This document shows, piece after piece, positions 13,201 through 24,300 of a stretch of DNA of 64,000 nt (positions are counted from its first letter, which is position 1; each line of letters opens with the position of its first letter). The stretch covers positions 17,509 through 81,508 of the forward strand of contig WBMW01001653.1 of the NCBI GenBank assembly GCA_013396635.1, read 5' to 3'. The notes beneath the pieces are model-generated. The model saw only the letters and a list, made by a program, of their open reading frames with translations. It did not search any database and was not told where the DNA came from. The stretch is from Penelope pileata. Its lineage: Eukaryota > Chordata > Aves > Galliformes > Cracidae. The translations under genes and the position numbers were made by a program.

Positions 13201-16200
13201 TATTTAAGTAATGACAACTATTTCAGAATGCTAGTTTGGTGCATTTGCATTTGAATGCAGGTCTTGTTCCAGCTATAGCCTGACACAGAACAGGCATTAA
13301 TGAGGAAAAAGAAAATCAATATTCATCCAGTAAGTAAGAAACGCATTGGTTCCTGCGTGCTTAAACAGGGAAAGCGTGAAGGCAGGACTGGGGATGTGTG
13401 TGGGCTGTTTGTCATGGGGACACCTTCCTGAGCAGGACTTCAGAGCCCTCAGAAGACCCATTTTGCTGCAGCCGTGGTTCCCAGCAGTGGGGCAGCCCTG
13501 CTCCAGGGGCATCGCGGCAGAGGCAGTGTGGGTGCTGTCCCGAGGGGAGCAGGGCCCTCCCCGACCTGTAGAGCCGCTTCCACCCCAGCTGCTTTGCTCA
13601 TGCTGACTTACAGACAGCAATGCCGTGAGCTCAGGCAATTCCTCTTCTTTTTCTGCAACGTTGGTGTGGAGGAAATGAAGGTTCAGGCCGATGCAAACAT
13701 TTCAGGGTTACCAGACCCTGGGCCAAGCTGCTGGCCTTGTGCTGCACGGCAGGCAGCGGCACACGCCTGCAGTCAGTGTCAAGAGGATCCGTGTTGTTCT
13801 TGGTTTTGCTGTGTGCCACCCAGCTCGTTCCATGGCAGCGTGCAGAGCTCGCTGCCTGTGCCTCCCTTGGCAACAGATGAGGCTTACAGAGGGGCATGGA
13901 TCATGTCCCATCCAGAACTTAATCTTCATTGTGGCTGCACTCTGAGAGCCGTCTGCTGTCATCTCACGCCTCGCAGCACCAGCTGACGGCCAAATGGACA
14001 AGGAGGAGTTATCCCTTCTGACCCTGCTCGCAGCCTCATCCCCCGCTGGTTGCAGCGCACCGCGGCCCCGCCAGGCACATCCCAGCCCGTGGCCAGAGGA
14101 AGGACAGAGCCCCATGAGCAGGGCTGGACAGACACAGCCCTCCATGGGGCCAGGCAGGAGGAGAGCGGGGTTCGGGCTGTGCTTTGCAGGGCAGAGCTGG
14201 TGGCTGGGTGCTGTGACCCCAGGAGAAGGGGCAGCGCTGGGAGCAGGGCCACAGCCACTGGGAGATGGCGGTGCTCACCCTGGGGAGCTGCGGGCCCGTG
14301 GCTGCGGGGGGCCGGGAGCACCCTCAGCGGGATGGACCCCATCTCCTTCCCCCACTGTGTGGGCACAGCCAGCCCTCAGCTGTGGGGCTGCTCCAGGCCA
14401 TGGGGCACTGACGGCCGCGCCAGGCCCCACCAGGGCCCTGCTGGGCTGCAGACAGTTCTGGAGCGCTCAGTGGGAGCCCGCTGGCCCCCAGCAGAGGCTC
14501 TGGCCTGGTTCGGGCCTCCGAGGGCTGGGGTGGGGGGAATGGCTGCCCAGCAGGGCCCATGCACCCTCCCGGGGGCTGTGCTGAGGCCTGGCCACGTGAG
14601 GCCCTGAGCAGCGCGTGCCGTCCTTGCAGCTGATGCAGCAGCAGACGACCGTCCTGTCCACGTCCCACGGCAGCTACCTGAGCCCGGGCGTCGCCTTCTC
14701 GCCGTGCCACATCCAGCAGATCGGTGCCGTCAGTCTGGGCGGGCTGCCGGCCGCTCCTGTCACCCAGACGTCAGGTGAGGGCCCAGCATGGGCCACCCAG
14801 CACGGTGTCATGCAGGGGGAAGCAGTTCCCACAGCCCTCTGGGGTCAGTGTCAGCTTCAGTCCGGTGCTTTCCAACAGTGCAGCCCCTGCGGGAGGCAGT
14901 CCTGAGGTCCTTGCAGGTTTCTGCACCCTGCTGGCACTGCTCAGCGTGCAGCTCAGCCTTCTCGGCCCAGTGCTGTTCTCTCTGCCGGCTCCTGGTCCCT
15001 TCAGCACGGGGAGGAATGACCCAGTCCCCAGGGTTGTGCCTGACAGTGCTGTGACCGGCCCCCAGCACGGTGTCAGCGTGTTGGGCTGCAGCACCTGTCC
15101 GGGGCAGGGACGTGCCCTGTGGCTGCTTTGCAGACCTGGATTAAAAACTTCCCGACCCGAAGCTCTGAGAGCAGACCTGGTGCTGCTGCACACACTCCTC
15201 TCACGCTCCTGCCCCTCTTTTTTTGATGGCTCCAGTGCTGTGCTCCGTCCCTGCAAATGCCAGCTGAAGCAGTACGAGCTTCATGCACCGCGGTCTGGCC
15301 AGGCAGACAGAGCGAGGGAGCTTTGTCAGGCCCTGTCTCACGTGGCATCTCCCCTCTCCTTGCTCTGCAGGGCTGCATTCGCCGCCTCTTCTGGGAACAG
15401 CAGCCATGCCAGGGCTGGTGGCACCCATCTCGAATGGATTTACTGGTGTGGTACCCTTCCCAAATGGCCATCCCACCTTGGAAACAGTTTACACCAATGG
15501 CTTTGTACCGTATTCAGGTATGGAGCATGGGAGGAAACCATCCAGAGACCTTAAGAACTGCAGTTAGGGTCTCTTTTTGGATTCCCACACCAAACACTTT
15601 TTCTAGCCCCCTTCCAGCCAGGCACTGAGACTCATGGAGCCTCTGTGTGCGAGCCTCCCTTTGCTGTGCTTCTGATGATGTTCTTCTTTGCAGCCCAGAG
15701 CCCTTCGGTAGCAGAGACTTTGCACCCGGCCTTCACCGGAGTCCAGCAGTACGCAGGTACCCGCTGCCTTCCTCCTCCTCGGGCCCCTGTGTGTACCAGG
15801 CCCCCAGGTAAACAGCTTGTTCTGTCTCCTTGGCATACAGCTGTGTATCCAACCACCTCCATCACCCCCATCGCCCAGAGCATCCCTCAGCCTCCTCCCA
15901 TCCTGCAGCAGCAGCAGCGTGAAGGTGAGGATTGGGGTGGGAATGTGTGTGCGGGGTGGGGAGGGGGTTGTGGAGCTCAGCGTCTGCACCACGGAGCTGA
16001 TGGAGAGGAGGCAGCACTAACCCCCTGATCTCTGTATCGGAGCTGGTCATGGAACCAGCCTCAGCTCTGCAGGGAGTGGGCTGGAAGGGACAGAAGCTGC
16101 TGGTCATGAGACTTCCTGAGCTTACCACTGGCCAGATGCTGCCTGGTGCAATGCAGACAGGAATCACCAGACCACCAAGCTTTGGGACCAAAGGGTACAG

Positions 16201-17384
16201 TCAGCATCTTCCCTGTGCAGGCTGGGGAGAAGGGCGCTTTCTCCTTCTCCTTACTGGTGCCAGAACCACGCTGGTAACAGCCAGACCAGTCTCTCCAGTT
16301 GTCCTCTCCTCAGCCTTCCTAGCATCAGGGTTTGTTTTTCAGCTTATTTCAAAACTGGCCTGGACAGAATTTGGAGACAAAGGAATTCTCTGTCTGCTCC
16401 TGCTTCATACAGCAGGTGTCGGCGAGGGAGCAGCTCCCTGTGCTTATCAGACTCACAGGGACCAAGTGAAGGAGTTGGCAGGACCAGGTCAGCCCATAGG
16501 TGGGGTGTGTGGCAATCCAGGAGATTCTCAGCTGGGGCTGTGGCTCACGAGTTGAATGCAACTGCTGCATGGCTGCGGGCAGGGAAGGTGAGAGCTGCAG
16601 CTCTCACTCAGAGGTATCTGCTGCTTGGGCAGTGCTGAGCAAGACTGGGGAAGCTGTGAACAAGGAGCTGTCACCTTAGCGGATTTTCTTCCAGCACAAC
16701 AGCACCCAGATCCTTACAGGGAGTTGTTGTGTCCAGCACCCCAGGTGGGAACTGGGCAAGCTGTGAAAGTGCATCTGCTCTCCAGAACCTCTAGCTGTCT
16801 GTATTGCCTCCCTGAGGGTCTTGGAGAGCTCTCAGAACCCTTGGACGAGTGATTGAGACAAGTAAGGGGAGATCAAGACAAAAGGAGGCAGTGCTGGGGT
16901 TCTCCTCCAGTGCTGTGCTCTTAGCTGAGCCCTTTTCTCCTCTCCTTTCCCTCTGGGGGCTGTCTGTGCTTTGTCCCTCCCCACCGCTCCCATGCCTGCA
17001 GGTCCTGAAGGCTGCAATCTCTTCATCTACCACCTCCCTCAGGAGTTTGGAGACAATGAGTTGATGCAGATGTTCCTGCCCTTTGGCAATATCATCTCCT
17101 CCAAGGTGTTCATGGATCGTGCCACCAACCAGAGCAAGTGTTTTGGTGAGTGCTGCTGCCCACAGGCAAAAGAAGCGTGGCATAACCGGGACGTGCATGC
17201 ACCGGGCATGGCACCCACGGTGCTGCTGTTACCTGTGCCTGTGTCCTGTCCCTCAGGTTTTGTAAGCTTTGACAACCCATCCAGTGCACAAACTGCCATC
17301 CAGGCCATGAACGGCTTCCAGATCGGCATGAAGCGTTTGAAGGTGCAGTTGAAACGACCCAAGGATGCTAACCATCCCTATTGA
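1270..17384 (+). CDS. CELF5: CELF5, CUGBP/Elav-like RNA-binding protein (5' part outside window)
   Basis: Spliced CDS with ten exons visible: 1270-1318, 8827-8955, 9547-9626, 10514-10660, 14630-14774, 15371-15517, 15694-15756, 15841-15924, 17002-17145 and 17257-17384 (TGA 17382-17384). All junctions are AG/GT and reading phase is continuous across every one. The translation runs from the RRM1-RRM2 linker (ARPIQVKPADSESRG) through RRM2 (KLFVGMLNKQ to CAFVKFSSHTEAQ), a divergent linker rich in Gln, Pro and Ser, and RRM3 (CNLFIYHLPQEFGDNE to GFVSFDNPSSAQ), ending KRPKDANHPY. CELF proteins bind GU-rich RNA and regulate alternative splicing, deadenylation and translation; CELF5 is expressed mainly in the nervous system. 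The linker containing QSPSVAETLHPAF and the PKDANHPY end fit CELF5 rather than CELF3, 4 or 6. The upstream exons encoding the N-terminus and RRM1 lie before position 1. Confidence 0.95.
1319..8826 (+). other. CELF5: CELF5 large intron, 7.5 kb
   Basis: The intron starts with gtagtt and ends with ccctag. It is GC-rich and largely unique. It contains a perfect short inverted repeat at 3440-3461 and a long but apparently non-coding open frame at 5601-6737. No transposable element was recognised with confidence. Confidence 0.75.
8827..9626 (+). CDS. CELF5: CELF5 RRM2, two exons
   Basis: Exons 8827-8955 (129 nt) and 9547-9626 (80 nt) together encode RRM2. RNP2 is LFVGML and RNP1 is KGCAFVKF, split across the intron after the first base of the Gly codon. 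The fold ends at SQTMP, with a phase-0 donor at 9627. This domain, together with RRM1, provides GU-rich RNA recognition in the family. Both donors (gtgtga at 8956, gtgagt at 9627) and acceptors (ctag, ccag) are conventional. Confidence 0.93.
10514..15924 (+). CDS. CELF5: CELF5 divergent linker exons
   Basis: Six exons (10514-10660, 14630-14774, 15371-15517, 15694-15756, 15841-15924, joined in frame to the RRM2 exons) encode the inter-RRM linker. It begins GASSSLVVKFADTDKERT, which completes the RRM2 C-terminal helix and extension, and continues through segments such as MQQQTTVLSTSHGSYLSPG and a run of Pro then four Gln (PQPPPILQQQQRE). In the family this region carries the regulatory and localisation activity and is where alternative splicing concentrates. 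The 63-nt exon at 15694-15756 keeps frame when skipped, as does the 84-nt exon at 15841-15924, so either could be a cassette; this is inferred from length only. Confidence 0.88.
10661..14629 (+). other. CELF5: CELF5 intron with an AT-rich island
   Basis: A 4-kb intron (gtgagt to ttgcag). About 12660-13370 is markedly AT-rich compared with the GC-rich flanks. No exon is visible in the stretch. A run of ten G follows the donor at about 10676-10685. Confidence 0.7.
17002..17384 (+). CDS. CELF5: CELF5 RRM3 and C-terminus, two exons
   Basis: Exons 17002-17145 and 17257-17384 encode RRM3 with RNP2 LFIYHL and RNP1 CFGFVSF (split at the intron after the first base of Gly). The protein ends VQLKRPKDANHPY followed by TGA. 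The extreme C-terminal KRPKD..PY peptide is characteristic of the CELF family. Confidence 0.94.
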
Positions 17385-20300
17385 CAGCAGCGAGCAAGCA
17401 GAGTCACTTCTGCAGCACAGGTAAAGCTGGCACTGTCACAGTCTGTTTATCTGCATGGTGCTGGCCAGCGCCAGGGGGCAGCAAGGGCGGGCAGCCAGGA
17501 GCTGAATGCAGCTGTGCAGAGACTCATCCTTGCCAGGGAAGCAGGGCAGGCCTGGAGGTGACAGCTGGGTTCAACCAAGAGCCTAGATCATGAAGCGCAT
17601 TGGTGGCAATAAGGCAATGCCAAGGCCAAGCTGGGGGGTTGATCTTCAGGCCAAGGATCAGGGCTGGTGAAGGTAAACAGGGTCAGACATAGTCCAGTGA
17701 TTGCTGGGCAGGTGTGTTAGACAGATCTGACTTCAAGCCAAGAAGACAATCCAGGGGTTGGGGCCCAGATAGCAAGGCCCAAGGCTAGGTGTGGTCATGG
17801 CTGTGGCCAAGTGGAAGCTGTCACATCTGGGATGTAGATCAGACAGGGACTGAAGGCAGAGGCCTGAGCTGAACTGAGGTTCCTGGACCTGGGCAGAGCA
17901 TGAGCAGAGGCCCCAGGTGGGGCTGGCCAAGGCCAGTAACACCTTTTAGTACCGCTGGCAGCCAGCTGGGTGCAGATTGCCAGCCCCTGGTCTAAGCAAG
18001 ACTTCAGCTCACTTTCTGCCCTATCCCGTAAACCTTTCGTCTTCCCAAAAAGATCTTAAAACGCAATAGGTTTGTTCTCATCTGTTGCATGTGCCCTGAA
18101 ATTAGTTTGGAGAGGATGCTTCCAGGGTAAGAAGGGGCAATCCCACGGCTCATAAAGGCCACAGAAAAATTGGTTAGAAGAAAATGGGCTCCTGATGCAT
18201 TCCTGCAGTGGTTTCCTGCTTTGTTCAGCACAGTTCTTAGACAGCAACCACAGAGAGACCAAGCGCTCCTGCCTCTGATGAGGACAATACACTGGAAGTG
18301 GGGTGAGAGGGGCCGTGTCTGGAAGTGGGTCAGTGAACTTCCTGACAGCTTGCTTCTGATGCTTTCATGTCCTGTGAAATGAAGGCCTATGGAAGAGTGT
18401 GGAGCACAGCTAAGTCTGTACTTGGGTCTGCCTGTCCCCTTGGCTGCACAGCTGCACGCAATGGCTGCTGCAATGTCAGCTGAGCCCTGAGCAGTCTGGA
18501 AATCCTCCTCTGGTAGCCGCATCACCCAGAGATGTTTGTGAACCGGAGGGGACTCTGAAGGGCTGCAGAGGGGCTGCCTGCTGTGAGCTGGCTGGCAGAG
18601 CTGGCTCCTGGGCACCAGCAGACTGGGAGCAAGGGAGGGCTGAGCTTGATCTCTTCTAATTAGGGTCATCTTCCTTCATGTTTAAGCAGCATCAGCTCAA
18701 AGCCTGAGGTTTGCACAGATGTCCTCCTAACCTCCCAGTTCCCTCCCTCCTCCCTTTTTGTTCAGGTGAAGGGAAAGCCCAGAGGTAAAATTTCTGCTTC
18801 AGGTTGGTTTATGGAGAGGCCAGTTGATTTATCAACTTCTCGGACGCAATCCCTTTCCTTCCCCTGCTCCCCAGCCACCCATCCCACCCTCCTTCTGCCT
18901 TCTGAAAGTTACAGAGGAAGGATCGGTACTGCCCAGCAGGAAGATCCTTGCCATGTCGGACTGCTGATGTAGTGCATGGCAAAGGGACCAGGACATCAGC
19001 CCCTGGGAACCTGAACCTCTTCCTCTTGGGCTGTGCTTGGAGTGCTGGAACCTCAGCTCCCTCCCTCCCTCCTGCCCCATCTCCTGGCCCTTTCATAGCT
19101 AACTGTGTGTATTATATGGTCTTTTTTTTTTTTTCCCTTTTTTTGAAGTGACTCACAGGACCAAACTTTTCCATTCAGACACTGACTCCTTGCCAGAGAG
19201 GTTGGAAGCAAAGGGTTTACCTCTGCAGCGGTGTCTTCTCAGCAGGCACTGCAAACAGACCTGAACATTTTGAGCAGATGCCTGGATGGACAGAGAGCGA
19301 GGGAGAGCGCATCTCTCTGCTCAGCATTAGTGAGAAGCAAGGAGAAAGAGAACCACATACCTCCAGGATTAGGGCACAGCCAGCTGCTCGGCTCCAGTCA
19401 CTCACCCACCAACCTTAGCACCAGCCTGGTTAAGGATCGCAAGAGCTCTGTCTTACACCCTGCTAAGGGCTTCTGCAGACCGAGCTCCTGGAATTTGGTG
19501 CCAAAGCCTATCCTGAGCACTCCTCGATTAGGCTGCAAGCACAGGAAATCAACCCCTCTGCCTACAGGAACTCCTGCCGCCCCCACACATTGCACTGGTC
19601 CGTGTTTCATAGCTCTTCGTGGTGACGGAATTTTCACGATCGAGGCAAGAGAAGATGAGATTGTGAGCGAATGCCATCTCCAGGACGGTGACGGGACCCC
19701 CCGGGGGCTGCTGTGTCGGAGCGGCCGGGAGCTGCCCCAGGCAGTGCTGATTCCCAGACCCAGCGGGACGGGGCCTCCACGGAGCTCAGCAGGACGCCTC
19801 ACACCCCCTGCACAGCTTTCCCAAGCAGGCACCAGGAAGGTGTGATGGAAGATGGCTGTCATTCTGCTTTTTTTTTTTTTTTTTCCCCACCACTCCCTCT
19901 AAGGGACAGATTCTGCATCGTGCAGCATATGTATATACGCACCCAGACAAACACTGAAGCACAGAGCATAGCTCAGAGCTCCATTTAACTGAGATCCCTG
20001 CGTGGGGGGGGGTCACACCGCCGGGGCACATCCCTCAAGCAACTTGAACCAATCTCTCCTGGTTTCTACTAAAAGGAGGAGGAAAGGAAGAAGACCAACC
20101 AACGCCCTTCTGAATCCTTAGCTTCGCTATCCCAGAGTTCGGTAAGGTCTCGAGAACATTCCCGTGTGTGTGTCCGTGTGTGTCTGTGTGCAGGCGTGAG
20201 CGGGGGGTGCTGGGGAAGGGGCACCGGATGCTGAGGAGGGCGGGGAGGGGTCAGCCCTGTCCCCGTGTCCCCGCACTGGGGGTGGGCACAGCTCCTTCAG

Positions 20301-20720
20301 CCCCCCCGGGCCCCTCCTCTGTGTCTGACGCTGAGAGTTTACGAGAGGTGGACGAAGCCGTGGGAGTCTGTGTGTTTCTATAGTCCATGTTTACTTATTG
20401 TAAATACCATTTTTATACTTAACATCTATTATGTACGTGATTTGTATAATGTACTTTATTTCTGCTACAAGTAATTTCATGAAGTTTAAACTTTAATCTA
20501 ATTTTGAACAAAAAAGAAAATGACCAACAAATGCAAAAAGGGGAAAAAAGGGGATTGAGGGAGCGCTGGGGTCAGGCTGCTTCCCGAGCATCTGCAGTTC
20601 CTTCCATCGCAGTTCGTGACGTGGCCGAGCGCCGTTCCGGGTGCAGCGCAGCTCCATCGGTGTCATTCCTTGCTCTGGTCTAAAAAAATCTTAAATTTAT
20701 TTAATAAAAAAGTTTTACTT
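17385..20720 (+). other. CELF5: CELF5 3' UTR and 3' end region
   Basis: About 3.3 kb follow the stop codon, up to a clear AATAAA at 20703-20708. The distal part (about 20380-20520) is AT-rich with the look of a conserved neuronal 3' UTR, including several TGTA and TATTTAT-type elements. The proximal part (about 17600-17950) contains loosely repeated CAAGGCCA-like words. Assigning the whole stretch to the UTR is inference from the absence of an earlier convincing AATAAA; earlier cleavage sites may exist. A 204-codon open frame at 19231-19845 has no recognisable features. Confidence 0.6.
20696..20708. terminator. Overlapping poly(A) signals for convergent CELF5 and HSD11B1L
   Basis: The sequence tttattTAATAAA reads AATAAA on the + strand at 20703-20708 and AATAAA on the - strand at 20696-20701. 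It lies between the convergent CELF5 (+) and HSD11B1L (-) genes, about 3.3 kb past one stop codon and 0.6 kb past the other. Use by both genes is inferred. Confidence 0.6.
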
Positions 20721-20879
20721 CCTAAGCGCCCCGGCTGTCCCTGCTGTGGTCCTGCACTGCTGTCAGCGCACACAAAGCACCGCCGCTGCGGGGCTGGCAG
20801 GGGCCCGGGGCCGTTCCGCAGCTCTGCGGGCGGCTCTGAGGGTTTTTGGTTGGTGTTTGAGGTTTTTTTCCACGTTTTG

Positions 20880-21260
20880 TGAATTCCATCAGCTCGCGGT
20901 GCCGCGCGCGCGCGTCCGGGCGCTGCTCGGAACGGCTCCGGAGGACCTCGAAGAGCCAAAACGAAAGCACCCGCAGAGCTACGCCTGGAGAAGCCCCGCC
21001 CCCAGGGCCGCTCCGCCAATGAGCGGGCGATGGTTTGTTAATCCCCACCCAGAAAAGGCGTGGCAATTATCTGTCAGCCAATCAGAGGCGGGGCGGGCCC
21101 TGTGCTACTGGAAAGGCGCTGGAGCGGAGCGCGCCGAACGGCCTCCCGCCCGCAGCCAATGGGAAGCCCTCAGAGCGGGGAGATTTGCATACTCCGCGAG
21201 TGGCAGCCAATCCGCTGCCACCGGAGACAAGGGGCGGGGACGTGGGGTGACAGCGGCCGG
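20880..21260. promoter_or_regulatory. CpG-rich cluster of four CCAAT boxes plus octamer
   Basis: Four CCAAT boxes lie on the + strand at 21016-21020, 21078-21082, 21156-21160 and 21207-21211, each preceded by G (GCCAAT). A canonical octamer ATTTGCAT sits at 21183-21190. GC-box-like segments and dense CpG surround them. This looks like an NF-Y-driven promoter but lies downstream of the HSD11B1L stop codon, inside its presumed 3' UTR. No coding exon that it would drive is visible. Confidence 0.5.
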
Positions 21261-21303
21261 GTGCGGAGGGGGCGCGGGGGAGGGAGCAGACCCTGCACGG
21301 CGC

Positions 21304-24300
21304 TCAGGGGCTGCTGTAGTTATAGAAACTCTGCAGAACGCGGGGGCTGGGGAGCAAAACCCAGAGGCTGTAGACGTGCTGCAGCCACCACGGGTAGAAG
21401 ATCTCCGGCAGCTGCATGGCACCCCCTCGGATGATGGCCAGCGCCGCGTCGGCTGCGGGAGCAGCGGTCAGGTACACCTTCCCCCTGCGAGGGAACGGTC
21501 AGAGCGACACAGGTCAGAGCAGCACAGCACGGCTGGGACCAGGGGCAGAGCAGCACAGGGCTCTGCACATGGTCACTGCACGCAGAGGCACCCCTCAAGC
21601 AGATGCCCACACCACACAGCTGTGCACGCTTCCTTTGCGCGCTTCTAAGGGTGCAGACACTCCCTCTCATGTCCTCCTCCAAGCACACCCCTGGCCTCCT
21701 CCTCCAAGCACACACCTGGTCTTCTCTAGCGCCGTGTCGGTGTCGATCAGGCCCAGGATGCACAGGGTCACAGAGGTGCTGCTCCCCTGCATCATGAGCT
21801 CGTGGCGCAGCGAGCTGAAGAACCCATCCAGCGCAAACTTGGTGGCAGAGTACGAAGTGGTGAAGGGCGTGGGTATCTTCCCTGGGAAAGAAGAGAAAGA
21901 AAACCATCAGGAAAGTGCCAGGAAGCAAGCAGCCCCAGCAGCATCCGTCCTGCTCACTACCAGAAGCAGCACAACTTGAACACACACTGAAGGACACAAA
22001 CACGTGGGGAGCTACCGTTTCCACAAGGACAGCACTCGTTCCAGCTACAGACACCGACCTGTGAGGGAAGAAACCACCACCAGAGAGCCCTTATTCTTCT
22101 CCAGGATGGGAAGAGCTGCTGTTGTGAGAGCCACGTAACTAAAGAAATTCACCTAGAATGATAAAGTTGTCATGGAAGGAGAGAGTGTTTGGAGAGGTCC
22201 CCATGACCCCAAAGGCCAATACAGCGGCCAGAAACAGAGCGTGGCTTGGACTTGAGATTTGAAACATCAGGAGCAAAGAATCACCTCTGGGGGGATGGGG
22301 ACAAATGCTGCATCCATGAGCCGTTCAGATCCCAGAAACAACAGAGAATGGTCACAGCAAATGCTGGTCCTGGGCTTTAACATACAATTTCCTGGCAAGA
22401 CACAGCTGGCTGTCCCTCACTTCTCTGTATGCTGTTCTTCACTCTATTCCCTGTTCAGCAACAAGGATGCCAGCACTGCCTCAGTTTGCTCAATCTGAAG
22501 CATAACAGGAAGCATCTCTTCTGAGCTTCACTGCTCTGTAACTTGCAGGAAACTTCTTACCTGTGGCCCCAGGTTCCCTGTCATCCAGCAAACACACACT
22601 TTCCAACATGAAATAAAAATCAGTATCACCCATCTGACCTGACTAAAACTGAATCAAGAAAACAACTCTTCATCTCTATGGTCCCAAAATCTGGTACCAA
22701 GGGGATTCCACAGGAAAACTCTGAGCAGAGATTCAAATGGCAAACACCTTCTCAGACCATCATAACGTGTTCTGCAATGCACACCTGCTGCAGCTTAGTG
22801 GGACATGCTTGCTCCTCGCCTGCTGGCCTTTCTGAACTAGGCACACATTGTGCAGCTGCCTGCACCAGGCCATCCCTCGCGGTATCTGGGAGATAAGGAG
22901 GACAGAAGGAAGGAGAGAAGTGAAGTTCTTCCCAGACATTCTTCTGCACACACACACACACCAACACAACTGAGCAGAACACCTTGTCCAGTACCAAAGT
23001 CTCCAAACCATTTGACTTGAAGCACACAAAAGGTTTGTTCTTAACCACTGCTGTAGATTTGAATTTGCCTTTGAGCCTCTCAGAGTTGTCCCAGGAGAAG
23101 GCAGACCCATTCAATTCCAGGAGAACTTTTCCTGCTGGGAATGCTCACCTGCATGAGCCAGCGGGTGTGCTCCACATCTCCACCCCACATCTGGAAAGGG
23201 GAAATGCCAATGTGGTTCAGCACCAGGTAATCCAGTCCCCCTGTGGAGAGGAGAAAAAGCAGTCAAAGAAGGTGACTGTCCCCTCATCAGTCAGCGAGGA
23301 ACTCAGAAATGCCAGGAGGGCTGAAGCAGCCCCTCAGAAGGCTGGAAAGGGCTTCACCATGGAGACATTACCCACGTCCACCTGAGAGCAGCTGCACCTG
23401 CTTCCCAAGGGTAGAACTGGAAGGAAAACTTCAGACTTGGAACTTAATTCCAGTGGTGCACTCTATTCTTGAAGTTATAAGTACACAATTATATGATAGA
23501 AAAAATGTAATTGGTATGGGAGTGTTTCTGTGGGAAAGCACCAGCAGAAAGAGAAGGTTTAAAAGAACGGCACATTGCTGGCTGCTGGAGTGGCAGTCAC
23601 CCATCACAGCACACTTCAACACAGCTCTTAAGACACCCACACCAAGAAAACCAAGAAGTAATTAAGACACAAAGGAATTGAGAGTATAATAGAAAAGGTT
23701 GCCTAATGACAATCTTAACCTAACAACACATAGTGGAGAGGCTGAAGGTTGTAAGTACTCAGCTCTTACAGGGGAACTGCTAGGTCAGGGCTCGCACTGG
23801 TGACTGAGCACCTGGTAGGAGCACAGGCAAGGTGCTTACACCTGTGCTCCCCTGTGACCAGAAGGGGTGGGCCCAGGGCAGAGCCCCCCTGGGCTCATAT
23901 AAGGGCCACTGCTGAGAGAGAACATCTCAGACCCAGGCTGCTTCCTGAGGAGTGCTGCACAGCCAGGGAGCCCCTTTGCCTACTGGGTGAGTCTGACTTC
24001 CTTTCTGGGTATGACCATGGGCCTCGTGTACTTTACCTGGTATTGCAAAAAACTGGTCTGAAGCTATTCCACTGCTCTGTGTGCAGAACAGGCACTAAAG
24101 ACAGTCAAGAAACAGCACGTGGTCATCAAGCAAGAAACCAGAGAATGTGATGAGGGCTCAACAGCTGGCATCCCCTGCACCTTTACACCACCAGATGTAC
24201 GCCTGGACAGGGTGCTGGGTCACATGCACTTTGTTAGTTGTGAGCACAAAGGATGAGTGACTGAGAGTCAGAGTCACGTGAATCGGTTCTGGTTAAAGTA

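Noticed and set aside
19231..19845. 204-codon open frame after CELF5
   Set aside because: It lies in the presumed 3' UTR with low-complexity composition and no recognisable protein features.
20746..21648. 300-codon + strand open frame across the CCAAT cluster
   Set aside because: CpG-island sequence lacks stop codons by composition, and it runs antisense through the last HSD11B1L exon.
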